Assembly: GCF_003327285.1 (NCBI RefSeq)
Contig: NZ_KZ848474.1
Location: 496,001-560,000, forward strand
Source of the DNA: Microbacterium sorbitolivorans
GTDB taxonomy: Bacteria > Actinomycetota > Actinomycetes > Actinomycetales > Microbacteriaceae
Direction of reading: 5' to 3'
DNA length: 64,000 nucleotides
Shown one piece after another: positions 24,613 through 34,075 of this stretch (position 1 is the stretch's first letter; each line of letters opens with the position of its first letter). The notes beneath the pieces are model-generated. The model did no database searches and was not told the DNA's origin. It saw only the letters and a list, made by a program, of their open reading frames with translations. The position numbers and the translations under genes were made by a program.

Positions 24613-25929
24613 TTACGCCGCGTTCTCCAGCCACGCGGATCCCTTGACGCGGCGCCCTAGCGTCCACCACCGCATGCCCATCAGCACGCCGAAGAAGCCG
24701 AGGGCGACGAAGAGCAGCCCCCAGGATCCGCGGGGCTCGGCCATCAGCAGGATCGCGAGGTAGATCACGAACGGCACGAGGTTCACGGCGCCCGCGAGCG
24801 CGAGGTAGCGCGAGTCGTTCGCCCCCATGAGCACGCCGTCGAGCACGTAGACGATGCCCGCGATCGGCATGAGCGCGCCCATGAGGACGAGCGCAGGCAG
24901 GGTCATCCACGACATCGACCACTCGCCCGTGAACGCGACGCCGAGCACGGGGGAGAGGGCCGCGATCAGCGCCCCGAGCACGATGCCGCCCGCGCCGCCC
25001 CACGCGACCGTCCGGCGCAGCACGAAGCGCACCGAATCCTCCTCGCCGGATCCGAGATGTTTGCCGATCAGCGCCTGCGCGGCGATCGCGAGCGAGTCGA
25101 GCGCGAACGCCGCGAACGACGACACCGTGAACACGATCTGCCAGCCCGCGAGCTCTTCCGTGCCGAGGGCCGTGGCGGCGCCGACCGTGAGCAGTAGGCC
25201 GACGCGCAGCGCGACGGTGCGCAGGAACAGCCAGCCACCGGTCTTCGCCGTGCCGCCGATCCCGCCGCGCGACGGCGCCGACGACGCGCCGTGTTTCTTC
25301 GCGAGCCGCGCGATGACGATGACGTAGGCCACGACCATCCCCCACTGGGCGACGATCGTGCCGGCGGCGGATCCGGCGATGCCCCACCCGGCACCGTAGA
25401 TGAACGCCCAGTTGAGCAGCGCGTTACCGGCGAAGCCGAGGCCCGCGATCCACAGCGGCGTCACGGTGTCCTGCAGGCCGCGCAGCAGGCCGGTCGCGGC
25501 GAAGACGACGAGCATGGCGGGCAGACCCCACATGCTCAGCTGCAGGTAGATCGCGGCCTGATCGAACACGTCGCCGCTCGGCCGGAACATCGTGACGGCC
25601 CACGGCGTGAGCAGATAGCCGACCACGGCGAGCGCCGCGCCGATCCCGACCGCGAGCCACATTCCGTCGATACCGCGCGAGATCGCGCCGGCGGTGTTTC
25701 CGGATCCGAAGAGCCGCGCGACCGCGGGCGTCGTCGAATAGGCGAGGAACACCATGAGGCCGACGAGGGTCTGCAGGATGCTCGACGCGATGCCGATGCC
25801 CGCGAGCTCCGTGACGCCGAGGTGCCCGACCATCGCGGTGTCGACCGCGAGGAAGATCGGCTCGACGACGAGCGACCCGAAGGCGGGAATCGCGAGCGCG
25901 AGGATCGAGCGGTTGAGGGATCGGGTCAC
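24613..25929 (-). CDS. MATE-family multidrug/Na+ efflux protein (DinF branch)
   Basis: 438 aa with 12 membrane helices in two six-helix halves (starting LNRSILALAIPAFGSLVVEPIF). The DinF-type segments PIFLAVDTAMVGHLG and GLLRGLQDTVTPLWI are clear. GTG start at 25927-25929, 6 nt after TAGAGT. It exports cationic compounds in exchange for Na+ or H+. The substrate is unknown. Confidence 0.9.
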   Translation of the reverse strand: MTRSLNRSILALAIPAFGSLVVEPIFLAVDTAMVGHLGVTELAGIGIASSILQTLVGLMVFLAYSTTPAVARLFGSGNTAGAISRGIDGMWLAVGIGAALAVVGYLLTPWAVTMFRPSGDVFDQAAIYLQLSMWGLPAMLVVFAATGLLRGLQDTVTPLWIAGLGFAGNALLNWAFIYGAGWGIAGSAAGTIVAQWGMVVAYVIVIARLAKKHGASSAPSRGGIGGTAKTGGWLFLRTVALRVGLLLTVGAATALGTEELAGWQIVFTVSSFAAFALDSLAIAAQALIGKHLGSGEEDSVRFVLRRTVAWGGAGGIVLGALIAALSPVLGVAFTGEWSMSWMTLPALVLMGALMPIAGIVYVLDGVLMGANDSRYLALAGAVNLVPFVIYLAILLMAEPRGSWGLLFVALGFFGVLMGMRWWTLGRRVKGSAWLENAA

Positions 25930-25983
25930 ACAGCCACTCTATGGTGGCGTGCCCCCGTTACTGCGGGCCATTCCGGCCACAAC

Positions 25984-26038
25984 TGGGACATGCCCCGAGG
26001 CGTGTCCCACTTTGTGCGGGAATGACACCAAGTGGGAC
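25984..26038. repeat. Family-A palindromic repeat, single unit
   Basis: TGGGACATGCCCCGAGGCGTGTCCCA-type hairpin at 25984-26009 followed by CTTTGTGCGGGAATG and the start of another TGGGAC at 26033. It matches the 63-bp units at 10985-11184 and lies between divergent genes, here overlapping the promoter region of the M13 peptidase. Confidence 0.85.
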
Positions 26039-26069
26039 ACACCGCCCGCGCCGCTCTTAGGGTGGAGGC

Positions 26070-28031
26070 ATGACTCTTCCCTCCGGAATCGCATCCGACG
26101 ACTTCTCCGCAGACATCCGTCCACAAGACGACCTCTACCGCCACGTGAACGGCGCGTGGCTCGACCGCACCGAGATCCCCTCCGACAAGGCTCGCTGGGG
26201 ATCCTTCATGGAGCTCGCCGAGCAGGCCGAGAAGGACGTGCGGGTCATCGTCGAGGAGGCGCAGCAGGCCGCCGAGGGCACCGAGGCCCGCAAGGTTGGC
26301 GACGTGTTCTCGAGCTTCATGGACACCGAGCGCATCGCGGCGCTCGGCCTCGAGCCGATCCAGGATCAGCTGGCCGCCGTCGACGGCATCGACAGCGTGA
26401 GCGCGTTCCTCCGCACGGTCAGCGAGCTCGACCGCCAGGGCGTGACGAACGTCATCGGCGTCTTCATCGAGCCGGATCCGGGCAACCCCGAGCGCTACGT
26501 GCCGTTCCTCACGCAGGCGGGCATCTCGCTGCCCGACGAGCAGTACTACCGCGAAGACTCCTTCGCGCCGATCCGCGAGGCGTTCGTCGCCCACGTCGAG
26601 CGCATGCTCGCGCTCGCGAAGATCGCCGAGCCCGCCGAGGCGGCGAAGCGGATCCTCGCCCTCGAAACGCTCGTCGCGAGCCACCACTGGGACAACGTGA
26701 AGAGCCGCGACGCCGTCGCCGGTTACAACCTCATGAGCTGGGACGCCGCCGTCGAGCTCGCCGGCATCGACCTGGCGCCGTGGCGCAAGGCGCTCCTCGG
26801 CGACCTCGACGAGGCCGCCTTCGCCGAGGTCAACGTCATGCAGCCCTCCTATCTCACGGGCCTCGGCGGGCTCCTCACGGAGGAGAACCTCGCCGATTGG
26901 AAGACGTGGCTGCGCTGGAAGATCGTGCGCTCGGCCGCCCCGTACCTCACCGACGACCTGATCGAGGAGAACTTCGCGTTCGTCGGCACGACGCTGCAGG
27001 GCGTTCCCGAGATGCGTGCCCGCTGGAAGCGCGGCGTGAGCCTCGCCGAGGGCGCCCTGGGCGACGTCATCGGCAAGGCCTACGTCGAGCGCCACTTCCC
27101 GCCGGCGGCGAAGGCTCAGATGGACGAGCTCGTGCAGAACGTCGTCGAGGCCTACCGCGAGTCGATCACGAGCCTCGAGTGGATGACCCCCGAGACCCGC
27201 GAAAAGGCCCTCGCGAAGCTCGACACCTTCGTGCCGAAGATCGGCTACCCCGTGAAGTGGATCGACTACGCGACCCTCGAGATCGACCCCGCCGACCTCG
27301 TCGGCAACGTGCGCCGCGCGTCGGCGTTCAGCCACAACCGCGAGCTCAGCAAGATCGGTAAGCCGATCGACCGCGACGAGTGGTTCATGAGCCCGCAGAC
27401 GGTCAACGCCTACTACAACCCGCTCATGAACGAGATCGTGTTCCCGGCGGCGATCCTGCAGTACCCGTTCTTCGACCCGAACCGCGACGCGGCCGCGAAC
27501 TACGGCGGCATCGGCGCGGTCATCGGCCACGAGATCGGTCACGGTTTCGACGACCAGGGTTCGCAGTACGACGGATCCGGTGCCCTCAACAACTGGTGGA
27601 CCGACGCCGACCGCGCGGCGTTCGAGGAGCGCACCCGCGCCCTCATCGAGCAGTACAACGTGCTCTCGCCGAAGGCCCTCGACGACAGCCACACGGTCAA
27701 CGGCGCCCTCACGATCGGCGAGAACATCGGCGACCTCGGCGGCCTGTCGATCGCGCTGAAGGCCTACGAGCGCTCGCTCGCCGGCGCCGAGTCGCCCGTC
27801 ATCGACGGCTACACCGGCACGCAGCGCGTGTTCTTCTCGTTCGCGCAGGTGTGGCAGCTCGCGATCCGCGACGCCGAGGCGATCCGCCTGCTGACGGTTG
27901 ACCCGCACTCGCCCAACGAGTTCCGCTGCAACCAGATCTCGCGCAACATCGACGCCTTCTACGAGGCGTTCGGCGTGACCGAGTCCGACGAGCTCTGGCT
28001 CCCAGCAGACCAGCGCGTCTCCATCTGGTGA
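26070..28031 (+). CDS. pepO: M13-family zinc metallopeptidase (PepO/neprilysin-like)
   Basis: 653 aa, the normal length for bacterial M13 enzymes. Zinc site GHEIGHGFDDQG at ~485-496 (HExxH), third ligand in GENIGDLGG (~550), and the C-terminal NEFRCNQ motif; NAYYNP and NPLMNE are also typical. There is no signal peptide or membrane anchor, so it should be cytoplasmic and degrade small peptides. ATG preceded by GGAGG; TAGGGT lies 6 nt upstream. Confidence 0.93.
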   Translation: MTLPSGIASDDFSADIRPQDDLYRHVNGAWLDRTEIPSDKARWGSFMELAEQAEKDVRVIVEEAQQAAEGTEARKVGDVFSSFMDTERIAALGLEPIQDQLAAVDGIDSVSAFLRTVSELDRQGVTNVIGVFIEPDPGNPERYVPFLTQAGISLPDEQYYREDSFAPIREAFVAHVERMLALAKIAEPAEAAKRILALETLVASHHWDNVKSRDAVAGYNLMSWDAAVELAGIDLAPWRKALLGDLDEAAFAEVNVMQPSYLTGLGGLLTEENLADWKTWLRWKIVRSAAPYLTDDLIEENFAFVGTTLQGVPEMRARWKRGVSLAEGALGDVIGKAYVERHFPPAAKAQMDELVQNVVEAYRESITSLEWMTPETREKALAKLDTFVPKIGYPVKWIDYATLEIDPADLVGNVRRASAFSHNRELSKIGKPIDRDEWFMSPQTVNAYYNPLMNEIVFPAAILQYPFFDPNRDAAANYGGIGAVIGHEIGHGFDDQGSQYDGSGALNNWWTDADRAAFEERTRALIEQYNVLSPKALDDSHTVNGALTIGENIGDLGGLSIALKAYERSLAGAESPVIDGYTGTQRVFFSFAQVWQLAIRDAEAIRLLTVDPHSPNEFRCNQISRNIDAFYEAFGVTESDELWLPADQRVSIW

Positions 28032-28176
28032 CCGAACGGCGCGGGAGCGCGCCTCGCGGCGTTGTCGATCGGTCGACGCACCTCGGTGCGCCTTCCCTCC
28101 TCCGCCTTGCGATGCACGCCCCCGCGCCGCCCGGGTTTGTTACCGGGAGCAAAAGGATCCGCGGCATAATCGACGA

Positions 28177-30018
28177 GTGACCGATACGACCGCACGTCCT
28201 TTCCAGGTTGATCTTCGGGGCGTGGTCGATCTGCTCGGCCGCCACATCTACTCCAGCCCGCAGGTGTTCCTGCGCGAGCTGTTGCAGAACGGCCGCGATG
28301 CGATCCGCGCCCGGCACGACCTGGATCCGTCGGCCCCGGCCGGCACGCTCGACATCGTCCCGGCGGGGCCGGGGGAGTTCCGCTTCCGCGACGACGGCGT
28401 GGGCCTGACGGCCGACGAGGCGGCCGAGCTGCTCTCGACCGTGGGCCGCAGCTCGAAGCGCGACGACGTGCTGGGCGAGCGCCGCGAGGGCTACCTCGGC
28501 CAGTTCGGCATCGGGCTGCTCAGCTGCTTCATGGTGAGCGACCGGATCCACGTCACGAGCCGTTCGGCGAAGGGCGCCCCCGCGATTGAGTGGGTCGGCG
28601 ACGCCTCCGGCGAGTTCCGGATCCGCGAGCTCGGCGAGGCCGAGACGGCCGCCCTGCCGATCGGCACCGAGATCGTGCTGGCGCCGCGCCCCGACGACGC
28701 GGCGATGCTCGCGCGCGAGCAGGTGACGGCGCTCGCCGATCACTTCGGCCGCTACCTGCCGGTCGCGGTGCGCGTGCAGGAGGAGACCGGATCCTGGCGG
28801 CGCGTGTCGCGCGAGCCCGAGTTCCTGACCGACGACCGCGAGCAGCTCCTCGCCTTCGGCGAGCAGGTGCTGGGCGCGCGCCCCCTCGACGCCATCCGGC
28901 TGAACATCGAGGGCACCGCGACCCGCGGCGTCGCCTACGTCTTGCCCTACGCGCCGCCGCCCGGCGCGCGCCAGGCCAACACCGTCTACCTCGGCCGCAT
29001 GCTCGTGAGCGAGCACGTTGACGACATGCTGCCCGAGTGGGCGTTCTTCGTCCGCGCCGTGCTCGACACGACGGGCCTCGCCCCGACGGCGTCGCGCGAG
29101 TCGTTCGTCGACTCCCCGGCGCTCGAGCACACGCGCGAGGAGATCGGATCCGCCGTGCGCGCCTGGATCCTCGAGCAGGCGCGCGCGAAGCCGTGGGTCT
29201 TCCAGCGCTTCCTCGGCGTGCACCACCTCGCGCTCAAGGCGATGACCCTCGGCGACGACGAGTTCGCCCGCACCGTGCTGCCGTGGCTGCCCGTCGAGAC
29301 GTCGGCGGGTGACATGACGATCGGCGAGCTCGCCGAGCGCTACGGCGGGGCGCGCTACACCGAGTCGGTCGACGAGTTCCGCCAGATCGCGGCGGTCGCG
29401 CGCGACGGATACCCCGTCGTCAACGGCGGTTACGTGCACCAGGCCGCGATCATGCGCCGCCTGCCCGTGCTGCTCGACCTCCCCGTCAGCCGCGCGAGCG
29501 TCAACGACATCCTCGACGACCTCGCGCCCGTGCCGCTCGATGATCGCGCCCGCGCGGTCGACCTCGAGACCCGCGCGACGACCGCCCTGGCGGACGTCGG
29601 GTGCGCCGTCACGACGCGCCAATTCGCGCCCGAAGAGCTCCCGGCGCTCGTCGTCGTGGATCCCGAAGTGCAGCGCCGCATCGATCGCGAGCAGGTGAAG
29701 GGCGATATCGGCGGCGGCCTCTGGGGCGGCATCGTCGGATCCGTCGGCGACCTGATCGACAAGCGCCGCTCGGCGGATCCGGCCGCGGCGCAGGCCGCGC
29801 AGCTGTGCCTGAACTGGCGCAGCCCGCTCGTGAAGCGCCTCGCCCACCTCGGCGACGAGCTCGTGCTGAGCCGCACCGTGCGCCTGCTCTACGTGCAGGC
29901 CCTCCTCGCCTCGCAGCGCCCGCTGCAGGCCAACGACCGACGCATTCTCACCCAGGCACTCGGCGACATGGTGTCGCTCAGCGCAGGCTTTACCGACCAC
30001 GAAGGGGGCGCGCTGTGA
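28177..30018 (+). CDS. Hsp90-family chaperone-like ATPase (HtpG-like)
   Basis: 613 aa, GTG start 6 nt after CATAAT. N-terminal GHKL ATPase with Hsp90 motifs: ELLQNGRDAI (Mg-binding Asn), FRDDGVGLT (adenine-binding Asp), GRSSKRDD, YLGQFGIGLLSCFMVSD lid/loop, and GTEIVL. A middle-domain-like region follows with an Arg in TASRES; the C-terminal third is divergent from HtpG and contains a glycine-rich hinge KGDIGGGLWGGIVGS. It overlaps a TPR-protein gene by four bases (GTGA). Hsp90 proteins often work with TPR co-chaperones in eukaryotes, so the pairing suggests a bacterial equivalent; this is inference. Confidence 0.88.
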   Translation: MTDTTARPFQVDLRGVVDLLGRHIYSSPQVFLRELLQNGRDAIRARHDLDPSAPAGTLDIVPAGPGEFRFRDDGVGLTADEAAELLSTVGRSSKRDDVLGERREGYLGQFGIGLLSCFMVSDRIHVTSRSAKGAPAIEWVGDASGEFRIRELGEAETAALPIGTEIVLAPRPDDAAMLAREQVTALADHFGRYLPVAVRVQEETGSWRRVSREPEFLTDDREQLLAFGEQVLGARPLDAIRLNIEGTATRGVAYVLPYAPPPGARQANTVYLGRMLVSEHVDDMLPEWAFFVRAVLDTTGLAPTASRESFVDSPALEHTREEIGSAVRAWILEQARAKPWVFQRFLGVHHLALKAMTLGDDEFARTVLPWLPVETSAGDMTIGELAERYGGARYTESVDEFRQIAAVARDGYPVVNGGYVHQAAIMRRLPVLLDLPVSRASVNDILDDLAPVPLDDRARAVDLETRATTALADVGCAVTTRQFAPEELPALVVVDPEVQRRIDREQVKGDIGGGLWGGIVGSVGDLIDKRRSADPAAAQAAQLCLNWRSPLVKRLAHLGDELVLSRTVRLLYVQALLASQRPLQANDRRILTQALGDMVSLSAGFTDHEGGAL

Positions 30019-32813
30019 GCGAGCCGACGACTGCAACCGAGGCCCTTGAGGCCCTCGACAACATCTTCATGGGCCCCGAGCGCCTCGCCGCGGCCCAGCT
30101 CGCGGTGCGCCTCGCCGACGAGGAGGGCGACGAGGATCTCGCCTACAAGGCGCGCATGCGCCTGACGTCGGCGGCGAGCTGGCTCGACGACACCGAGATC
30201 ATGATTCCGTCGTACGGGTGGTGCGTCGCGAAGCACGACTCGGATCCGGCGCGCTTCCCGATCGACCCCTTCGGCGAAGAAGACGGAGCCGACCTGCTCT
30301 TCCAGGGCAAGTGGATGGCGAGCGACCTCGCGCAGAACTCGGGCTTCCCGCTCGCGCAGATCGAGAACGTCGTCGACGACCTCGAGCGCCGCTTCCGCGA
30401 GGCGGGCCTCAGCATGCACGGCCTGTTGCAGGTGCGCCGCGACCTGGCGCTGAGCTCCGGCGACATCGAGCTCGCGCAGCGCGTCACGACCGAGCGCGAC
30501 CTGCACCCGAAGGACGACCACTCGCACTGCGACGCCTGCGTGCGCTCGAGCGACGTCGACTTGGCCCTCGCCTCGGGCGACCCCGAGCGCGCGATGGCGC
30601 TGTGGCAGGAGATCCACGAGGGCAACTATTCGTGTGGCGAGGAGCCCGAGCGCGTCGACGCGACCATGCTCCTGCCGATGCTGCGCGCCGGCCGCACCGA
30701 CGAGGCGCTCGCGATGCACGCGTCGGCTTACCGCCTCGTGCGCCAGTACCACGCCGACGGCATGATGTTCTCGCAGCACCTGCCGTTCCTCGCCGTCTCG
30801 GGCAACCTCACCCGCGGCCTCGACATGATCGAGCGCCACATGCCGTCGATCGGCGCCGCGCCCTTCAACGAGCGCAACACGATGCACACGCTCAGCCGCG
30901 TCGCCGTGCTGCTCGACGCGCTGGTCGACGCGGGCCGCGGCGACGTGCCCGTCCGCGGATCCGACGACGCCGGCCTCCGCCGCCTCCTCGGCCACGAGGG
31001 CGTGCTGACGGCCGCTCAGTTCGCCGAGCGCGCGTGGGCAACCGCCGACGCGCTCGCGACCCGGCTCGACGAGCGCGACCAGACCACCGGATCCGCCTCG
31101 AAGGTCGCGAGCCGCAAGGCGCTGCGCGGCGAGCGGATCCCCGCCCCCTTCGGCGGCGAGGGCTACACGCCCGCGGCCGTCGCGGACGAGGCGCTCCCGA
31201 GCGACGCCCGCGGCTGGGCCTCGCTCGCGCGCCGCCGCGAAATGTGGGGAGCCTCCGCGGTGTCGGTCGAGGAGGCGCGCGAGAAGGCGCTGACGGATCC
31301 GCGCTTCGCGCCCGTCGTCTGGAGCGACCGGATCGACTCGGCCGTCGAGCGCGGCGACGAGGCCGGCGTGGCCGAGCTCCTCGCCCGGCGGATCGACGCG
31401 CTTCGCGCCGCCGGCTGGGGCGAGCTCGCCGACGCGCAGGAGCGCCTCGGGCGCTTCGCCGCGCCGGGCGCCGAGGAGGGCGCTGCGGCCGCCATTTCTG
31501 ACGAGCTAGACCGTGGCGCCGACGAACCTGACGCGTGGGCCTGGCTGCTCTCGGCCTTCCTCACCGTCGGCGCACAGCCCGACGCCGACGACCCCGACGG
31601 CCGCCTCAACGCCGTCGACGCGGCTCTCGAGTCGCTCACGGAGGAGGATCCGTTCCTGCTGTTCGTGCGCCTCTCGACCCTCCGCATCGTCACGCTGCTG
31701 AACTCGCAGCGCGGCCCGGAGGCGGGGGAGGCGGCGCTCGCCGCACTGAAGGATCCGCGTGCCGAAGGTCAGCCGGCCAGCGAGCTTCGCCGTCTCGGCG
31801 CGATTGGGCTCGCGCACGCCGACCGCCGCGACGAGGCGATCGAGCTGCTCGACGGCCTGCTGACCGACGTGGCGCAGGCCGAGGGCAAGGCCGACTACGC
31901 CGCCGAGGTCGCCCGCACGGCCGGCCTCATGCTCGCCGAGACGGGGCGCTTCGACGAGTCGGTCGCGCGCCTCGAGTTCGCGGTGCGCGCCTCGGAGCGC
32001 TCGGGCGAACCGGACCCGTCGCTCACGTGGCAGCTCGGATCCGCGCAGCACGCCGCCGGGTACGCACAGGCCGCGCTCGAGACGTTTGAGGACATCTACC
32101 GCGCCGAGTCGGCCGCCGAGGCGGCGCCGGCCGAGATCCTGCCGACGCTCATGAAGCTCGCCGAGGTCGCGCAGGAGGCGGGAGACCCCGGCCTCGCCTA
32201 CCGCTCGTACATGGAGGCCGTCGGCCTCGCCGACGAGCTCGGCCAGCCGCGCGCGATCGTCAGCGTGCAGTCGGCGCTCGGCAACCTCGAGCGCGAGCAC
32301 GGCGACCCCGACGCCGTCGAGGCCTTCGAGGAGGCCGTCGAGGCGGCCCGCAAGCTCGACGACGAAGAGCCGTGGACGCTCGTCGAGGCCCTGCACAACC
32401 TGGGCGCGACGCGCATGCAGTTCGGCGACGCCGAGGGCGCCGAGGATCTCGACGAGGCGCAGTCCATCGCGGTCGCGGCCGGTAACGCCGGCGCGGGCGT
32501 CGACATCGAGATCTCGCGGGGCATCGGCCTGCGCCAGATGGAGGACGTCGCGGGAGCTGCCGCCGTCTTCGAGGGAGCTGCGGATCGCGCCGCTGAGTTC
32601 GGCGGCGGCCTCGCGGCGGTCGCGAACATGCACGCGGCCGTCGCTCTCGAGGAGCTCGGCGAGATCGCCCGCGCCGAGGCCCGCTACCGTACCTCGCTCG
32701 CCAACGGCGAGGAGGGCACGGGAGTGTACGTCGGCGCCGTCATGCGCCTCGCCACCATGCTCGATGGCCAGGGCCGGGAGTCCGACGCGAACGAACTGCG
32801 CGGGCTGCTGTAG
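30015..32813 (+). CDS. Large TPR-repeat protein paired with Hsp90-like ATPase
   Basis: 932 aa, acidic, no membrane segments. The C-terminal half (from ~580) is a run of tetratricopeptide helices rich in A-x-A-L-x-x-L patterns (for example ELLDGLLTDVAQAEGK, FDESVARLEFAVRAS, RSYMEAVGLADELGQPRAI, LVEALHNLGATRMQFGD). The N-terminal half has similar helical hairpins plus a CDAC/C-containing stretch around residue 175. The GTG start overlaps the stop of the Hsp90-like gene, so the two are translationally coupled and probably form a complex. Function beyond protein binding is unknown. Confidence 0.8.
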   Translation: MSEPTTATEALEALDNIFMGPERLAAAQLAVRLADEEGDEDLAYKARMRLTSAASWLDDTEIMIPSYGWCVAKHDSDPARFPIDPFGEEDGADLLFQGKWMASDLAQNSGFPLAQIENVVDDLERRFREAGLSMHGLLQVRRDLALSSGDIELAQRVTTERDLHPKDDHSHCDACVRSSDVDLALASGDPERAMALWQEIHEGNYSCGEEPERVDATMLLPMLRAGRTDEALAMHASAYRLVRQYHADGMMFSQHLPFLAVSGNLTRGLDMIERHMPSIGAAPFNERNTMHTLSRVAVLLDALVDAGRGDVPVRGSDDAGLRRLLGHEGVLTAAQFAERAWATADALATRLDERDQTTGSASKVASRKALRGERIPAPFGGEGYTPAAVADEALPSDARGWASLARRREMWGASAVSVEEAREKALTDPRFAPVVWSDRIDSAVERGDEAGVAELLARRIDALRAAGWGELADAQERLGRFAAPGAEEGAAAAISDELDRGADEPDAWAWLLSAFLTVGAQPDADDPDGRLNAVDAALESLTEEDPFLLFVRLSTLRIVTLLNSQRGPEAGEAALAALKDPRAEGQPASELRRLGAIGLAHADRRDEAIELLDGLLTDVAQAEGKADYAAEVARTAGLMLAETGRFDESVARLEFAVRASERSGEPDPSLTWQLGSAQHAAGYAQAALETFEDIYRAESAAEAAPAEILPTLMKLAEVAQEAGDPGLAYRSYMEAVGLADELGQPRAIVSVQSALGNLEREHGDPDAVEAFEEAVEAARKLDDEEPWTLVEALHNLGATRMQFGDAEGAEDLDEAQSIAVAAGNAGAGVDIEISRGIGLRQMEDVAGAAAVFEGAADRAAEFGGGLAAVANMHAAVALEELGEIARAEARYRTSLANGEEGTGVYVGAVMRLATMLDGQGRESDANELRGLL

Positions 32814-32844
32814 GGGCGGCGCGGCCGCGCTCGCGCGGCGCGCC

Positions 32845-33248
32845 GAGGTTCTGACGATCGGCCGAGATTCTGACGATTCTGGTGGATTGGGCGATTCTCG
32901 CGCGATCGTCAGAACCTCGCGACGCCCTGCGCCCGCGCGCGTCCCGCGCCTGGGCTTCGCGTCACGCCCACACCACTTCGGGCCCGCGCACGGTGCTGGG
33001 CCGCACATTGCGCGCTGAGGTTCTGACAATGAGTCGAGATTCTGACGATTTCCACGAATCCGGCGAATCTGGCGCGATTGTCAGAACCTCGCGGCGCCGT
33101 GCGCCCGCGCGCACGCCTCACTCGCGTGCCCGTATTGCGCCCGAGGCACGGCGCCGGGCCGTACGTGGTGCGGCGAGGTTCTGACGATCCGTCGAGATTC
33201 TGACGATTATTGCGGATCCGGCGAATCTCGCCCGATTGTCAGAATCTC
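32845..33248. repeat. Three copies of a 74-bp double-stem palindromic element (family C)
   Basis: Copies at 32845-32918, 33017-33090 and 33175-33248, each exactly 74 bp. Outer arms GAGGTTCTGAC...GTCAGAACCTC and an inner CGAGATTC...GAATCTCG stem, with TTCTGACGAT repeated inside. Spacing 172 and 158 bp; the spacers are GC-rich and partly similar (GTGCGCCCGCGCGC). The elements fill most of the 584-bp gap between the TPR gene and the YceI gene. No coding gene is credible in this gap. Confidence 0.92.
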
Positions 33249-33397
33249 AGCGCCCCGGGGGGCGCACCGGCGCCCCCGGAACGCACCCCGCCACGCCAGA
33301 GCGAAGTGATAGGGATCTCCGGGGATATTGCCCGCGCGGGGATAGACACGCTCTTTTACTCTGTCCCTACGTTTGGATATCGACCCAGGAGGCAGGC

Positions 33398-34072
33398 ATG
33401 GCAAAACGAGCGAAGATCTGGATCGGCGTGGCGATCGCATTCATCGTGATCGCGGTGGCGGTGTTGTTGATCGGCCCGCGCGTGTATGCGCAGTGGGCCA
33501 ATAGCAACACCGCGCCTGCCCCGACGCTGTCGGCGACGGGCGAGGTGACCGACGAGATGGCGTCATACACGGGCACGATTACGGTGACCGACGGATCCAC
33601 GGCCGGGTACCAGGTCGACGAGGTGTTGCAGGGGCAGGACGTGACGGTTCGCGGATCCACGGATCAGGTGACCGGAACGCTGGATATCGAGTCGGGCACG
33701 CTCGAGTCGGCAGAGATCACGGTCGACATGGCGAGTGTTGAGACCGATTCGAGCAATCGCGACAGCTACTTCCGCGACACCGCGCTCGAGACCGACACCT
33801 ACCCCACCGCGACCTTCGTGTTGACGACCCCCGTCGAGCTCGAGGCGGGCATGACGACCGCGACCCTGTCGGGCGACATCACGGTTCACGGCGTCACCCA
33901 GGCGGTCACGTTCGACGCGCAGGTCGCGATGGACGACGACCAGGTCGAGATCGTCGGCAGCATCCCGATCACCTTCGAAGACTTCGGCGTGACCGCCCCC
34001 GACCTCGGCTTCGTGTCGGTCGAAGACACCGGCAGCATCGAGGTCGACCTCTTCCTGGCCGAGCGCGATTAG
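33398..34072 (+). CDS. YceI-family lipid-binding protein, membrane anchored
   Basis: 224 aa from the ATG at 33398 with a CAGGAGG ribosome site. One N-terminal membrane helix (~residues 7-27), then a YceI lipocalin-like beta-barrel: VTGTLDIESGTLESAEITVDM, DSYFRDTALETDTYPTATF, LSGDITVHGVTQAVTFD and FGVTAPDLGFVSVED are typical strands and turns. The family binds isoprenoid quinones or other lipids at the cell surface. It ends 3 bp from the convergent HAD gene. Confidence 0.9.
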   Translation: MAKRAKIWIGVAIAFIVIAVAVLLIGPRVYAQWANSNTAPAPTLSATGEVTDEMASYTGTITVTDGSTAGYQVDEVLQGQDVTVRGSTDQVTGTLDIESGTLESAEITVDMASVETDSSNRDSYFRDTALETDTYPTATFVLTTPVELEAGMTTATLSGDITVHGVTQAVTFDAQVAMDDDQVEIVGSIPITFEDFGVTAPDLGFVSVEDTGSIEVDLFLAERD

Positions 34073-34075
34073 AGC

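Noticed and set aside
32845..33248. CRISPR or coding gene in the TPR-YceI gap
   Set aside because: Only three copies, internally palindromic and of unequal spacing; the frames are repeat translations without start signals.
33236..33397. Upstream start of the YceI gene
   Set aside because: The extension translates family-C repeat DNA; the ATG at 33398 has a CAGGAGG ribosome site and is followed by the membrane helix.
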